From NCBI GenBank assembly GCA_025355915.1, contig JANXYT010000109.1:1-6888 (forward strand): a stretch of DNA of 6,888 bases, written 5' to 3'. This DNA comes from Holophagaceae bacterium. GTDB taxonomy: Bacteria > Acidobacteriota > Holophagae > Holophagales > Holophagaceae. Shown one piece after another: positions 6,350 to 6,888 of this stretch (its first letter is position 1; each line of letters starts with the position of its first letter). A program made the translations under genes and the position numbers. Below the pieces are notes generated by a model, which made no database searches, was not told the DNA's origin, and saw only the letters and a program-made list of their open reading frames with translations.

Positions 6350-6888
6350 TCACTTGCCCAGGAACGTCTCCAGCGTCCGCTCCAGGTTCTTGCCCCGCAG
6401 CTGCGCCCCGCTGGCCACGATCTTCCCGTCGGGTCCGATGAGCAAGGGTTTGGGGATGCCCTTTACTCCGTAGGCTTCGCTCACGGGATTCTGGAAGCCG
6501 CCCTCGATGAACGCGTGCTTCCAGGGCATGGGCGTGGCGGCCTGGGCCCGGTAGGGGGCGATGTGCTCGACCTTCCGATCGAAGGAGAGGGACAGGATGT
6601 CGAAGGGCTGGCCTTTGAACTTGGCCCAGGCCGCGTGCATGATCGGCATTTCCGCGCGGCAGGGCGGGCACCAGGTGGCCCAGAAATCCAGCAGCACATA
6701 GCGGCCCTTGAAGCTCTCCAGCGTGTAGGTCGTTTTCGGATTGTTCAAGGCCTTCAGGGTGAAGGCCGGGGCGGGACGGCCGATGCCCGTCTTCTGCTCG
6801 CTATCGAGGAGTTCCTTCGCCGATTTGGCCTGCCGCGTGTCCGGAAACTCCGACTGCAGGGTGGCGTTGGCGGCCTTCCAGGCGGCCT
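6350..6888 (-). CDS. TlpA/ResA-like thioredoxin-fold protein, C-terminal part (5' end cut by window)
   Basis: Extracytoplasmic-type thiol-disulfide protein; 178 residues are visible in one frame and the N-terminus lies beyond the right edge. From the edge there is a helical, charged stretch, then GIGRPAPAFTLKAL, the usual entry to an AhpC/TSA-Redoxin domain. The core is LLDFWATWCPPCRAEMPIMH, with the active-site cysteines of WCPPC encoded at 6670-6668 and 6661-6659. The cis-Pro motif is GVKGIPKPLLIGPDGKI, and the protein ends LETFLGK. Family members act as reductants of apocytochrome c or other cell-envelope disulfides, usually re-reduced by DsbD or CcdA. The convergent dsbD fits that role. 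Any signal peptide or lipobox lies outside the window, so location is inferred from the family. A peroxiredoxin is unlikely because of the CPPC motif. Confidence 0.92.
   Translation of the reverse strand, partial: AAWKAANATLQSEFPDTRQAKSAKELLDSEQKTGIGRPAPAFTLKALNNPKTTYTLESFKGRYVLLDFWATWCPPCRAEMPIMHAAWAKFKGQPFDILSLSFDRKVEHIAPYRAQAATPMPWKHAFIEGGFQNPVSEAYGVKGIPKPLLIGPDGKIVASGAQLRGKNLERTLETFLGK

Noticed and set aside
1..6888. Mobile element, defence system, CRISPR or biosynthetic cluster
   Set aside because: No transposase, integrase, tandem repeat array, tRNA-like attachment site or toxin-antitoxin pair is visible; all six genes belong to known core-type families and base composition looks even.

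Overview
The window is a GC-rich bacterial segment holding six protein-coding genes, all with recognisable families, and little non-coding DNA. No rRNA, tRNA, CRISPR array, insertion sequence or phage gene was seen. Gram-negative character is suggested by a DsbD-type thiol reductant exporter, a lipoprotein signal and a periplasmic-type thioredoxin. The gene style loosely recalls Acidobacteriota such as the Holophaga/Geothrix group, but that is an impression and not a demonstrated assignment.

Positions 1-4476, minus strand: four genes run in the same direction. In transcription order they are an HD-domain phosphohydrolase (4476-3802), a small 6-pyruvoyltetrahydropterin synthase/QueD-family protein (3773-3423), a lipoprotein polysaccharide deacetylase (3426-2008), and the N-terminal two thirds or so of an FtsK/SpoIIIE DNA translocase (1961 to the left edge, cut off). 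Gaps are 28 nt, a 4-nt ATGA overlap, and 47 nt, with no terminator visible between them, so they could form one operon.

Positions 4477-4554: a 78-nt divergent intergenic region. Positions 4555-6285, plus strand: a complete dsbD. Positions 6285-6342: a strong bidirectional terminator whose stem begins on the last base of the dsbD stop codon, followed at once by a second perfect hairpin. Positions 6350 to the right edge, minus strand: the C-terminal part of a TlpA/ResA-like thioredoxin that converges on dsbD.

DsbD brings electrons from the cytoplasm across the inner membrane, and TlpA/ResA-like proteins are typical recipients, so the right half looks like a periplasmic thiol-redox pair. The left cluster mixes a pterin enzyme, an HD hydrolase, a wall or glycan deacetylase and a chromosome translocase, with no obvious single pathway. 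The most notable point is that the pterin enzyme lacks the usual catalytic Cys and instead has an ExxHGH motif, the signature I associate with PTPS-III enzymes that replace FolB in folate synthesis. I did not find a clearly novel multi-gene system; most of the window is ordinary core genome.
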